This document shows, piece by piece, positions 41,203 to 51,312 of a DNA stretch of 64,000 nucleotides; within the stretch, counting starts at the first letter, position 1, and each line of letters opens with the position of its first letter. A program made the translations under genes and the position numbers. A model generated the notes under the pieces. It saw nothing but the letters and a program-made list of their open reading frames with translations, searched no databases and had not been told where the DNA came from. The DNA comes from CAVSRC01 sp963782045. GTDB lineage: Bacteria; Pseudomonadota; Alphaproteobacteria; Rhizobiales; Kaistiaceae. The stretch is from contig CAWAIR010000006.1 in NCBI GenBank assembly GCA_963782045.1, forward strand, positions 558,001 to 622,000, written 5' to 3'.

Positions 41203-42375
41203 TCGACCAATACCCGTCATTGAAGGCCAACTGGTCCTATCCGACCGCCGTCCGCTTCGGTCCAGGCCGTATCGCCGAGCTGGCGGAGGCGCTCGCCGCC
41301 TCCGGCATCAAGCGGCCGCTGCTGGTCACCGATCCGGGCCTCGTCGACCTGCCGATCGTGGCAAAAGCGCGCGAGATTCTCGCCAAGGCGAAGGTCCCCG
41401 TCGCCGTCTTCTCCAGGGTCGACGGCAACCCGACGCTGAAGAACCTCGATGACGGCGTTGCCGCCTACAAGGCGGGCGGCCACGACGGCGTCATCGCCTT
41501 CGGTGGCGGCTCGGCCATGGACGTCGGCAAGCTGATCGCCTTCATGGCGGGGCAGTCGCGCCCGGTTTTCGACTTCGAGGACCGGGAGGACTGGTGGACG
41601 CGGGCGAATGCCGCCGCGATCGCGCCGATCGTCGCCGTGCCGACCACCGCCGGCACCGGCTCCGAGGTCGGCCGCGCGGCGGTGGTCACCGATCCCAGTG
41701 ACCACACCAAGAAGATCATCTTCCACCCGCTGATGCTGGCCAAGGTGGTCATCGCCGATCCGGAGCTCACCCTCGGCCTGCCGGCCAGCATTACCGCGTG
41801 GACCGGCATGGACGCGCTGTCGCACTGCCTGGAAGCCTATTGCAGCCCGTTCTTCCATCCGCTCGGCGAGGGCATCGCGCTGGAAGGCCTGCGCCTGGTC
41901 AAGGAGTGGCTGCCGGTGGCCGTCCGCCGACGGGAAGAACGTCGAGGCGCGCGCCTTCATGCTCGCCGCCTCGTCGATGGGGGCGGTCGCCTTCCAGAAG
42001 GGGCTGGGCGCCATGCACTCCATGAGCCACCCGAGCTCGAGCCTGCGCGGCACCCACCACGGCCTCACCAACGCGGTGGTCATGCCCTACGTGCTTGCCT
42101 ACAACGCCCCGGCGATCGGGGAGCGACTGGCGGCGCTGGCGCGATACCTCGACCTCCCCAAGAAGAGCGCCGACGGCGTCATGGAGTGGGTGCTGGTGCT
42201 CCGCCGGGAGATCGGCATCCCGCATACGCTGAAGGAGATCGGCGTCGACGAGGACATGATCGCCGAAGCCGCACCGATGGCCGAGCACGATCCCTCAACC
42301 GGCGGCAACCCGCGGCCGGTGACGGCGAAGGACTACGAGGTGCTCTACCGGCAGGCGATCCGCGGCGAGTTGTAG
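41199..42375 (+). pseudogene. Iron-containing alcohol dehydrogenase, frame interrupted
   Basis: Group III iron alcohol dehydrogenase sequence runs from YPTAVRFGPGRIAELAEAL through VIAFGGGSAMDVGKLIAF, TTAGTGSEVGRAAVVTD and TGMDALSHCLEAYCSP in one frame. At about 41921-41931 it moves to the next frame (DGKNVEARAFMLAASSMGA), then GLGAMHSMSHPSSS and HHGLTNAVVMPYVLAYN with the iron-ligand histidines. One inserted base or two lost bases explain this. If intact it would oxidise a terminal alcohol, feeding the aldehyde dehydrogenase. A sequencing error is possible. Confidence 0.85.
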
Positions 42376-42418
42376 AGGTTGGCGCGGCGGAGGCCCCGCG
42401 TTGCCCGCGGGCCGGCCG

Positions 42419-42910
42419 CTACGTCTTTTCCGTCTGGCGCGGCCTGAGCGGCGCGACCAGCTCGGTGACGCGCTTGCCGGCGCGCAGCGCGGCGATCGCC
42501 TCGTACTGGACGCAGTCCGGCGCCATCTCCATGATCTCGATGCGGTTACCATCCGGATCGGTGACCCACATGCCGCGATTGCGGTCGACGCCGCGCTTGC
42601 CCGGATTGAGCGGCACGGTGGCCGGAATGCCGACCATGGCCAGATGCGCCGCGGTCGCCTCGATATCGGCGGTCGTCAGGCAGAGATGGTTGAGACCTGC
42701 CGCCTGCTGGTCGCCGGCGCGGCCGCGGCCGCCCGGCAGCAGCTCGATATAGGTCTCGTCGGTGATCCTCAGATAAACGATCCACGGACTGCCGTCTTCC
42801 TCGGTCAGCCGCAGGAATTCCGGGAAGCCGAGCTTGCCGTAGAAGTCGATCGAGGCCCGAAGGTCGTTCACCTTGAAATTGAGATGGCCCAGGCTGCTGA
42901 AAGGCTGCAC
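42419..42910 (-). CDS. VOC-superfamily protein, paralogue 1
   Basis: The 163-aa glyoxalase/bleomycin-resistance fold protein has paired beta-alpha-beta-beta-beta modules. Likely metal ligands are His in SLGHLNFKVND, Glu in DETYIELLPGG, His in GLNHLCLTTAD and Glu in DGNRIEIMEMAPD. It is closely similar to the proteins at 48716 and 55574; all three sit at the edge of a CUT1 ABC cluster. The C-terminal IMEMAPDCVQYEAIAALRAG is a shared tail. The reaction is unknown; an isomerase or lyase step on an imported sugar derivative is plausible. Confidence 0.85.
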   Translation of the reverse strand: MQPFSSLGHLNFKVNDLRASIDFYGKLGFPEFLRLTEEDGSPWIVYLRITDETYIELLPGGRGRAGDQQAAGLNHLCLTTADIEATAAHLAMVGIPATVPLNPGKRGVDRNRGMWVTDPDGNRIEIMEMAPDCVQYEAIAALRAGKRVTELVAPLRPRQTEKT

Positions 42911-42973
42911 GCTGTTTCTCCACTTAAGCTGCGGCCGAACGCCGCCGGTTGATGCGGTGAGTGCCGATGGTCC

Positions 42974-43879
42974 TCAGCCGCGCATCGGATAGGCGACGAA
43001 GGCGAAGCGCCGGCTGTCCGGCGCCCAGCTATTGACATTGATGGTGCCCTGGCCGCCGAGGAAGGAGTCGATGTCGCGCTGGCCGCTGCCGTCGGCGTTC
43101 ATGAAGCGCAGGATCACGTCCTTGTTGGGTGGATGACCGGTGGTGCCCGGCGGATAGCTGATGAAGACTACCGAGCCGCCGTCGGGCGAGACATGGGGAA
43201 ACCAGTTGACCCGCTCGTCGAAGGTGAGCTGTTCGATCTCGGTCCCGTCAGGCCGCATGCGGAAGCACTGGGCGTGGCCGGCCACCTTCGCGGCGCGCTC
43301 GGAGGAAAAATAGATCGTCTTGCCGTCCGGCGAATATTCCGGCCCGTCGTTGGGATAGGCGACATCGGAGAGGCGCGTATCGGGGCCGCCGGCGGCCGGA
43401 ATCGTGAAGAGGTTGATGCGCTTGTTGCCGGGCGGTCCCTCGACCGCAACATAAGCCAGTGTCAGCCCGTCCGGCGAGATGCCGTGCAGATAGTAATGAT
43501 GCGGCTCGCTGTGGACGTTGGAGACGCGCCGCGGCGCGCCGCCTTCGATCGGCACCGCATAGAGATGGCCGTCGTTCTCGCTGAAATAGACGGTCTTGCC
43601 GTCGGGCGAGAGGACGTGATCGTTGTTGATGTTGCGATAGGGCCCGGTCTCGATCTTCGCCGCCTCACCGCCGTCGACCGCGATGCGCCAGAGCTCGCCG
43701 CCGGCATTGATGACGAGATCCTTGCCGTCCGGCGTCCAGTTGGGCGCTTCGATGATCTCGTCGGCCACGAGCAGCACCGTGCGGCCGCTGCCGTCGCCGT
43801 TCATGATGACCAGCTCGGAGACCTGTCCCGGCAGGAGGCTGCGGCCGCGCCGGGTGAATTCGGGCTTGGGTGTGGACAT
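42974..43879 (-). CDS. Cytoplasmic TolB-like beta-propeller protein
   Basis: The 301-aa protein consists of PD40/TolB-type repeats: APNWTPDGKDLVI, NDHVLSPDGKTVYFS, HGISPDGLTLAYV, PEYSPDGKTIYFSSE and PHVSPDGGSVVFIS, about five or six blades. It has no signal peptide or membrane helix, so it acts in the cytoplasm, unlike TolB. Oligogalacturonate lyase shares this fold, and its histidine pattern may be echoed in EPHHYYLHG. It ends the ABC operon with the VOC gene. A carbohydrate-active role is suggested but unproven. ATG 43879 is preferred to GTG 43888. Confidence 0.8.
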   Translation of the reverse strand: MSTPKPEFTRRGRSLLPGQVSELVIMNGDGSGRTVLLVADEIIEAPNWTPDGKDLVINAGGELWRIAVDGGEAAKIETGPYRNINNDHVLSPDGKTVYFSENDGHLYAVPIEGGAPRRVSNVHSEPHHYYLHGISPDGLTLAYVAVEGPPGNKRINLFTIPAAGGPDTRLSDVAYPNDGPEYSPDGKTIYFSSERAAKVAGHAQCFRMRPDGTEIEQLTFDERVNWFPHVSPDGGSVVFISYPPGTTGHPPNKDVILRFMNADGSGQRDIDSFLGGQGTINVNSWAPDSRRFAFVAYPMRG

Positions 43880-43931
43880 GGAAAACACTGCCGAGGGGAC
43901 GACCGGTGCCGACCGGCCGGAAAGGAAGGAT

Positions 43932-43957
43932 CGGCGGGAGGGTCGCCCCTCCCGCCG
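43932..43957 (-). promoter_or_regulatory. Stem-loop after the binding-protein gene
   Basis: CGGCGGGAGGG pairs perfectly with CCCTCCCGCCG around TCGC, 13 bases past the binding-protein stop and ahead of the TolB-like gene. Confidence 0.65.
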
Positions 43958-43969
43958 CCGGAGGAAGGA

Positions 43970-45223
43970 TCAGCCGAAGATCGTGTCGTACTGATCCTTG
44001 AGCTCCTTGACTACGTCGTCGGAGGTCATGCTCTGGTCGCCCCAGAACTTGAACATGACGTTCCACACCGAACGCACCCAGTCGGCGTCGGAGATGTTGA
44101 ACGGGTTCTGCACCGAGAAGTCAGGCTTCTTCAGCGAATCAAGAACCAGCAGGTTGCACTGGTCGAGGCCGGCGGTCGGGGCGTCGAGACGCACCGGGGT
44201 CGAGCCCTTCTTGGAGGCGAAGTCCGCGGTGATCTGCGGATTGGTGTCGAGCTTGGCGAACTCGAGCTCGGCGGCCTTCTGGTCGGCGCTGACGCCGGAG
44301 CCGTCGAGGAAGTTCCAGGCATCGACCGTCACGGCCAGCGCCTTGGTGCCGGGGATGTTGACGCAGCCGAAATCCTTGCCAGCGACCTTGCCGGCGTTGC
44401 GCCATTCGCCCTTCATCCAGTCACCGTGGATCTGCATCAGTGCCTTGCCGGTGATCACCAGATTGGTGGTGTCGTTCCAGGCGCGGTTCTGCGAGCCGGG
44501 ATCGACCTGCTGGGAGAACTTGCGCACCCAGTCGATGGCTTCCTTCAGCTTGGGCTCGTCGAACACCTTGGGATCGACCGTCGGGCCGTAGAAGCGGTCG
44601 TAGATGTCGGGCCCGGCGACAGCGGCGATGAGCGCGTGGGTCAGGTAGCCGACCTGGAAGTCCTGGCTGCCCACGGCCAGCGGCTGGAAGCCGGCCGCCT
44701 TGATCTTGGGGAAGTCGTTCCACATGTCGTCGAGCGACGTCCACTTGGTGGGGTCGACGCCGGCCTTCTTGGCCACGTCCATGTTGTAGTAGACCATGCC
44801 GTCGATGTGGATGCCGGCGGGCGCCTTGTAGATCTTGCCGTCGACGGTGACCTCCTTGAGCACGGTCGGCGGGAAGTGCTCGCTGACGTTGTTGTCGGCG
44901 AAGAACTTGGTCAGGTCCAAGATCAGGCCCTGTTTGGCCAGGTCGCGGATGATGCCCGGGTCGGAGTTCATGAACACGTTGGGCGGGTTGCCGCCGGTCA
45001 CCATATTGGTCAGGCTGACATTGGCGCCGGTATCGTGCGGGATCGCGATCTCGGTCCAGCCGATCCCGTTCTTGGCGAGATCGGTCTTGAGCACGTTGAG
45101 CGCCGCCATCTCGCTGGGCGTCGACCACGAGTGATAGATGGTCAGGTCCGTCGCTCCCGCGTAGCTCGCGGATGCGGTCAGCACCAGGGCCGCGCCGAGC
45201 CCGGCTAATCCTTTGGCAAGCAT
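43970..45223 (-). CDS. CUT1 sugar ABC transporter periplasmic binding protein
   Basis: The 417-aa binding protein has a signal peptide (GLAGLGAALVLTASASYAG) and mature start TDLTIYHSWSTPSEMAAL. Features of family 1 sugar binders include PAGIHIDGMVYYNMDVAKKA and TGKALMQIHGDWMKGEW. ATG 45223 follows a GGGAGGA site; the frame is open further upstream without support. It lies downstream of the ATPase rather than first in the operon. The ligand is unknown. Confidence 0.92.
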   Translation of the reverse strand: MLAKGLAGLGAALVLTASASYAGATDLTIYHSWSTPSEMAALNVLKTDLAKNGIGWTEIAIPHDTGANVSLTNMVTGGNPPNVFMNSDPGIIRDLAKQGLILDLTKFFADNNVSEHFPPTVLKEVTVDGKIYKAPAGIHIDGMVYYNMDVAKKAGVDPTKWTSLDDMWNDFPKIKAAGFQPLAVGSQDFQVGYLTHALIAAVAGPDIYDRFYGPTVDPKVFDEPKLKEAIDWVRKFSQQVDPGSQNRAWNDTTNLVITGKALMQIHGDWMKGEWRNAGKVAGKDFGCVNIPGTKALAVTVDAWNFLDGSGVSADQKAAELEFAKLDTNPQITADFASKKGSTPVRLDAPTAGLDQCNLLVLDSLKKPDFSVQNPFNISDADWVRSVWNVMFKFWGDQSMTSDDVVKELKDQYDTIFG

Positions 45224-45322
45224 CGATAGTCCTCCCTGTTCGTGGATCTCGACGAGATCCGCCTTCACCGCGGCTGCGACCCGCCTGCCACCGCACGGGT
45301 CGTCGCCGGATTGGTTTGCGGT

Positions 45323-45343
45323 CGGGCAGGCCGCGCCTGCCCG
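45323..45343 (-). promoter_or_regulatory. Stem-loop between ATPase and binding-protein genes
   Basis: CGGGCAGGC and GCCTGCCCG pair around CGC, 15 bases past the ATPase stop. It may isolate the strongly expressed binding-protein message from the permease/ATPase message. Confidence 0.55.
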
Positions 45344-45357
45344 CGCAGGATTTGCCG

Positions 45358-46461
<1,104 letters not shown>

Positions 46462-46467
46462 CGGCAA

Positions 46468-47394
46468 CTATCCCTTGATGGCGCCGGCGGTGATGCCCTG
46501 GACGAAGAACCGGCCGAGGACGAAGTAGATGACGAGCGGCGGGAAGGCGGTGAGCAGCGCGGCGGCCATGTCGACGTTGTAGTTGGCCTCGCCCAGCGCC
46601 GTGATCACCACGTTGGCGAGGATCACCGTCATCGGCTGCGTGCCGATGCCGCCGTAGGTGAGGCCGATGAGAAAGTCGTTCCAGACCGAGGTGATCTGAA
46701 GGATCAGCACCACGATCATGATGTTGCCGCTCATGGGCAGGATGATTTCGCCGAAGATGCGCCAGAAGGAGCCCGAGTCCATCATCGCGGCGCTCATGAT
46801 CTCCTGCGGTATGCCCTTGTAGTAATTGCGGAAGATGAGCGTGAGCAGCGGCATGGAGAGGGCGGCGTGGACGATGGCGATGCCCCAGATGGTGCCGTAG
46901 ACGTGCATGAAGCCGGTGATCAGGATCAGCGGCACCATGATGATCTGGAAGGGGACGAAGGCGCAGATGAACAGGATGAAGAGGAAGCTGTTGGCCCACT
47001 TCACGTTCCATAGCGCCAGGGCGTAGCCGGTCACCGAGGAGATGGCGATCGACAGCACCAGGCTCGGGAACAGGATCTCGAGCGAGTTGACGAAGCCGGC
47101 CTGAACGCCGTGGCAGCTCGTGCCCGAGCAGGACTTGGTCCAGGCGGTGACCCAGGCGCTGAAGTCGAGGTGCCAGGGGAGCGCGAAGATGTCGCCCTGG
47201 CGGATCTGGTCCATCGACTTCAGCGAGGTGGCCACGATCACGTAAAGCGGCACGCAGAAGAACAGCGCGCAGATGGTGAGGAAGGCGAGGATGGCGATCG
47301 ACCGGCCTCTGATCCGCTTCTTCTTGCGCGGGAAGGCGACGGGCTCGTCTTGCGTGCCGGCGCGGCGCAGCCAGGTCTCGGCAATGGTGCTCAT
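46468..47394 (-). CDS. CUT1 ABC transporter permease (MalG type)
   Basis: The 308-aa permease has an N-terminal basic tail (FPRKKKRIRGRS), six helices and the EAA loop PQEIMSAAMMDSGSFWRIFG. The end FFVQGITAGAIKG is typical. The ATG at 47394 overlaps the end of the MalF-type gene by ATGA; a longer frame into that gene is a shadow. Confidence 0.93.
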   Translation of the reverse strand: MSTIAETWLRRAGTQDEPVAFPRKKKRIRGRSIAILAFLTICALFFCVPLYVIVATSLKSMDQIRQGDIFALPWHLDFSAWVTAWTKSCSGTSCHGVQAGFVNSLEILFPSLVLSIAISSVTGYALALWNVKWANSFLFILFICAFVPFQIIMVPLILITGFMHVYGTIWGIAIVHAALSMPLLTLIFRNYYKGIPQEIMSAAMMDSGSFWRIFGEIILPMSGNIMIVVLILQITSVWNDFLIGLTYGGIGTQPMTVILANVVITALGEANYNVDMAAALLTAFPPLVIYFVLGRFFVQGITAGAIKG

Positions 47395-48287
47395 TGCGCC
47401 CGCGCCTCCTGCCGGCGCTGCTGCCAGGCGGTGAGCAGCACGAGGGGAAGGAAGATGGCGATGGTGATCGCCAGCATGATGACCGCGGCCGCCGAAGCCA
47501 GCCCCAGATTCTGCTTCTGCCAATAGGCGTTGATCATGTAGTAGGCCGGCACCCAGGTCGATTGGCCCGGTCCGCCGTTGGTCATGGCGTAGACCATGTC
47601 GTAGGCCTTCACCACGCCAAGCGAGAGCAGGATGGCGCAGGTGAGGAAGGTGAACTTCATCATCGGGATGATGATCTCGGCGTAGAGGCGCCAGAAGCTG
47701 ACGCCATCCAGCCGGGCGGCGCTCCAGATCTCGGTGTTGATCGATTTCAATCCGGCCAGCATCAGGGCCATGTAGAAGCCCGAGCCCTGCCAGACGGTGC
47801 CGAGAATGATGCCGTACATGGCGGTCTGGGGGTAGTTCAGCCAGTCGAAGTGCGCCCAGGTCAGGCCGATCTGGTGGAGGAAGGCCTGCACGCCCAGCGA
47901 CGGATTGAACAGCCAGCGCCAGGCAAGGCCGGTGACGATCAGCGACACCGCCAGCGGATAGAGGAAGACGGTGCGGAAGAAGCCCTCGCCGCGCTTCTCG
48001 CGATCGATCATCGCCGCCAGGATGAAACCGAAGACGATCGCCAGAAGACTGCCGATGCCGAGCACCACCATGTTCTTGAGCGCGGTCATGAAGATGTCGT
48101 CGTGGAACAGGCGGTGGTACTGGCGGTCCGGCCGCGCCCATTCGATCGTGTAGTCGGCGAAACGCCGGCTGCGCGTGAACGACATCCAGATGGTCCAGCC
48201 GATCGATCCCGCGAAGGCGACCAGGGTCACGGTGGTCGCCGGCACAAGGGCCAGCCGCGGAGACCAATGGCTCCAGCGCAAAGCCAT
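47391..48287 (-). CDS. CUT1 ABC transporter permease (MalF type)
   Basis: The 298-aa permease opens MALRWSHWSPRLALVPATTV and contains the EAA loop EIWSAARLDGVSFWRLYAEI. It is the first gene of the minus-strand operon and faces the region with two similar palindromic boxes, so it is probably controlled by the LacI protein at 49318. Confidence 0.92.
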   Translation of the reverse strand: MALRWSHWSPRLALVPATTVTLVAFAGSIGWTIWMSFTRSRRFADYTIEWARPDRQYHRLFHDDIFMTALKNMVVLGIGSLLAIVFGFILAAMIDREKRGEGFFRTVFLYPLAVSLIVTGLAWRWLFNPSLGVQAFLHQIGLTWAHFDWLNYPQTAMYGIILGTVWQGSGFYMALMLAGLKSINTEIWSAARLDGVSFWRLYAEIIIPMMKFTFLTCAILLSLGVVKAYDMVYAMTNGGPGQSTWVPAYYMINAYWQKQNLGLASAAAVIMLAITIAIFLPLVLLTAWQQRRQEARAQ

Positions 48288-48715
48288 AGACGGTGTCCTC
48301 CCGCGCCGGTGGCGTCTCTCGTCCGCCTGGCGCTCCTCACCCCTCCCGGGTGTATTAGCGTTGAGCTAAATGCCTCTTGCAGGCGGCGTCAACCCACAAT
48401 TTCAGATTCTTCACCGCAGGACGCATTGCGGCACGAATGGCGGCTTGCTTTTTGCGGTGCAAAAGCCGACGCACTCGATGCGTTCCTAAATACCATTTGC
48501 AATCAATCTGTTAATTGGTTTGGCAGGCCCCGCCATCGGTCGCCGAGCGGTCGATGCAGAGGCCGCCAGCGTCACGAAGGCGATTGACAAAAACTCCGCA
48601 TTGCGCTGACTTTCGTCGTATTAACGTTCGCATAAACGGCGCGGCGCGCCATGCTCGGGCCGTCACCGGCGCGAACATCCAACGCCAAAGTGTTGGCCAA
48701 CACGGGAGGAGTGCG
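48288..48715. promoter_or_regulatory. Divergent control region with two LacI-type boxes
   Basis: The 428-base gap holds no gene. Two related 20-base boxes lie at 48353-48372 (TATTAGCGTTGAGCTAAATG, whose core TTAGC-GTTGA-GCTAA is palindromic) and 48619-48638 (TATTAACGTTCGCATAAACG). They agree at TATTA-CGTT----TAAA-G. The second follows TTGACA (48584-48589) at promoter distance. One box is near each divergent operon, as expected for a shared LacI repressor. Confidence 0.5.
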
Positions 48716-49162
48716 GTGCAGGGAATCAACGGCCTCGGCCATGTGGCGATCAAGGTGACGGACCTTGAGCGGACGCTCGACTACTACATCAACAAACTCG
48801 GCTTCTCCGAGATGCTGCGGCTGAAGAAGGACGACGGCTCGGTGTGGCTGGTCTATCTGCGCATCACGGATGAACAGTATCTCGAGGTCTTTCCCGGCGC
48901 CGAATCGGACCGGGCACCGGGGTGGGACGCGAACGGCATGAACCACCTGTGCCTGACCGTCGACGATCTCGACGCGGTTCTGGCCCAAATCCACAAGGCA
49001 GGACTGACCTTGCTGATCCCGCTGCAGACGGCGATTGACGGCAACCGCCAGGCATGGCTTGAAGACCCCGACGGGAACCGGATCGAGCTGATGGAAATGG
49101 CGCCCGATTGCCTGCAATACAAGGCAATCGCGCGGCTGCGTGCCGAGAAGGCAATGGCCTGA
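48716..49162 (+). CDS. VOC-superfamily protein, paralogue 2
   Basis: The 148-aa protein is a close relative of the VOC proteins at 42419 and 55574. Metal-type residues are His in LGHVAIKVTD, Glu in EQYLEVFPGAE, His in MNHLCLTVDD and Glu in DGNRIELMEMAPD; the tail CLQYKAIARLRAEKA is shared with paralogue 1. GTG 48716 follows GGGAGGA. It heads the plus-strand operon with LacI and aldo/keto reductase genes. Confidence 0.85.
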   Translation: MQGINGLGHVAIKVTDLERTLDYYINKLGFSEMLRLKKDDGSVWLVYLRITDEQYLEVFPGAESDRAPGWDANGMNHLCLTVDDLDAVLAQIHKAGLTLLIPLQTAIDGNRQAWLEDPDGNRIELMEMAPDCLQYKAIARLRAEKAMA

Positions 49163-49317
49163 CGCGATGGCCGGCTCGGCGTGTGCGCCGAAGCGGTGGT
49201 GCGGCGACGCTTGCGGACGGATAGACGGGAGTGGCGAACGCAACTGGGCGGGGGTGAGGATGAGCGGGGCAATCGGCAGCGTGCGGGCGCTGGTGCGGAT
49301 CATGGGAGGGGCGCGGC

Positions 49318-50322
49318 GTGGCTAGAGGCGTCGTCCGCCTGCGGGACATAGCCGACAAGACGGGGTTCTCGACCAACACCGTGTCGCTGGCGCTCCGCGA
49401 GAGCCCGCGGATTCCGCTGGAAACGCGCAGCATCATCCAGTCGGCGGCGCTGGAGCTCGGCTACCTGCCCAATCAGATCGCCAAGTCGCTGGTCAGCCGC
49501 GAGACGCGCACCATCGGCCTGGTGCTGACCGACATCCTCAACCCGACGCTGACCCATACCGCCCAGGCAGTGGAGATGGCGCTGGCGGAGCGCGGCTATG
49601 GCACGCTCTTCGCCACCTCCAACAACACGCTCAGCGAGGAGATCAAGGTCGTCGAGATCTTCCGCTCGCGCCAAGTCGACGGCATCCTGATCTACCCGGT
49701 CAAGCACCGCGAGCTCGATCATCTGCGCTCGCTCCGGCGGTTCGGCCTGCCGATCGTGCTGCTGATCGCCGATCGGGACGCGGGTATCGACGGCGTCAGC
49801 ATCAACGATCGCATCGGCGTCTTTCAGGCGACGCGCTATCTGATTGGGCTCGGCCATCGCCGCATCGGCTTTCTGGACGCGACCCGCGCCGCCGGCAACA
49901 CCGAGAAATTCGACGGCTATCGGCAGGCGCTGGAGAGCGGCGGAATTGCCCTCGACGAGGACCTCGTCGTGCCCACCAACGGCCACTACGGGCGACAGGG
50001 GTTCTTCGCACTCGACACGCTGATGAGCGGGACGAAGAAACCGACCGCCGTGGTTTGCGACAACGACACGCTGGCGCTGGGCGCGCTGCACTGGTGCCAC
50101 AAGCACAAGGTGTGCGTTCCGCAGGATCTGGCGGTCATGGGCTACGACAACATCGCCGTTTCGGAATTCGGCACGCCGCCGCTGTCGACGGTCAACTACG
50201 ATGTCGAGGCGGTCTCGCGGCTGGCCGTGGATCGTCTGATGCGGCTCATCGGCGCTGGTGAGCTGCCGGAGCCGCGCATCACCCAGATCGACCCAGAACT
50301 GATCATCCGCGAGAGCACATGA
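49318..50322 (+). CDS. LacI-family transcriptional regulator
   Basis: The 334-aa protein has the N-terminal LacI headpiece (RLRDIADKTGFSTNTVSLAL) with hinge region LPNQIAKSLVSRETRTIG, and a periplasmic-binding-fold ligand domain (GLVLTDILNPTLTHTAQ, GLGHRRIGFLD, VMGYDNIAVSEFGTPPLS). The start is GTG 49318 with GGGAGGGG upstream. It is likely to repress the divergent ABC operon and its own operon in the absence of a sugar. It overlaps the aldo/keto reductase gene by ATGA. Confidence 0.93.
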   Translation: MARGVVRLRDIADKTGFSTNTVSLALRESPRIPLETRSIIQSAALELGYLPNQIAKSLVSRETRTIGLVLTDILNPTLTHTAQAVEMALAERGYGTLFATSNNTLSEEIKVVEIFRSRQVDGILIYPVKHRELDHLRSLRRFGLPIVLLIADRDAGIDGVSINDRIGVFQATRYLIGLGHRRIGFLDATRAAGNTEKFDGYRQALESGGIALDEDLVVPTNGHYGRQGFFALDTLMSGTKKPTAVVCDNDTLALGALHWCHKHKVCVPQDLAVMGYDNIAVSEFGTPPLSTVNYDVEAVSRLAVDRLMRLIGAGELPEPRITQIDPELIIREST

Positions 50323-51287
50323 CAGCCGTCGACATCGATCCCGCCGTGCGCAGCGTGAAGCTCGGCACCAGCCCGCGCGCCTTGCCGCCGATGGCGCTCG
50401 GCGGCTCGTGGTACGCGACCGAGGTGGCGGATGCCGATCTCATCGGCGCGATGGAAGCGGCCTATGACGGCGGGCTTCGCCATTTCGACAATGCCGCCGG
50501 TTATGGCGGCGGGCGGTCGGAAGAGCTGCTCGGCCGCTTCCTGGCGGGCAAGCGGCAGACGGTGTTCCTGGCCTCGAAGGCCAACCCGCCGGAACTGACC
50601 GCGGCGGCCATGATCGGCATGGTCGAGCAGAGCCTGCGGCGGCTCGCCACCGACGTCATCGATCTCTACTACATCCATTGGCCGCGCGCCGGCCGCGACA
50701 TGCGGCCGGTGATGGAGGGACTGGAGCGGGCGCGGCAGCAGGGCAAGATCCAGGCGATCGGGGTCAGCAACTTCTCGGTGGCGCAGATGCGCCAGGTCGA
50801 AGAGGTTGCCGCGATCAGCGCCCACCAGCTCGGCTACAATCTCCTGTGGCGCCACACCGAGCGCGAGATCGTCCCCTATTGCCAGGAGTGGGGCATCGCC
50901 GTGATCGCCTATAGCGCGCTGGCGCACGGCATATTGACGGGGAAGTACGGACGCACGCCGGACATCGCACCCGGCGACCAGCGCCACACCATCCTGCCCT
51001 TCCGGGCGGATATCTGGCCGCATGTCCATGCCGGCGTCGAGAAACTGAAGACCCTTGCCGGCGATCTCGACCTGTCGCTGCCGACACTCGCCATTCGCTG
51101 GATCCTCGATCGTCCCGGCATCGCCTCGGTCGTGGTCGGGGCGCGCAACCGCTGCCAGTCGCAGGCGAACGTCGCTGCGCTCGCGCCCGCGATTCCGGCT
51201 GACGTCTTTACCGCGATGACCGCCATCAGCGACGAGATCATGGCGCACGTCCCCGACGTCGGAAACCTGTTCAACCATTACCCGTAG
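50319..51287 (+). CDS. Aldo/keto reductase
   Basis: The 322-aa TIM-barrel oxidoreductase has the catalytic set Asp/Tyr (HFDNAAGYGGGRSEELLG), Lys (VFLASKANPPE) and His (DLYYIHWPRAG), plus IGVSNFSVAQM. It is of the L-fucose/galactose dehydrogenase-like branch by overall look, but the substrate is not certain. Translation is coupled to the LacI gene. It ends 25 bases from the convergent ATPase gene. Confidence 0.9.
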   Translation: MTAVDIDPAVRSVKLGTSPRALPPMALGGSWYATEVADADLIGAMEAAYDGGLRHFDNAAGYGGGRSEELLGRFLAGKRQTVFLASKANPPELTAAAMIGMVEQSLRRLATDVIDLYYIHWPRAGRDMRPVMEGLERARQQGKIQAIGVSNFSVAQMRQVEEVAAISAHQLGYNLLWRHTEREIVPYCQEWGIAVIAYSALAHGILTGKYGRTPDIAPGDQRHTILPFRADIWPHVHAGVEKLKTLAGDLDLSLPTLAIRWILDRPGIASVVVGARNRCQSQANVAALAPAIPADVFTAMTAISDEIMAHVPDVGNLFNHYP

Positions 51288-51312
51288 GTCTGCCGCACGT
51301 CGGCAACAGCGC

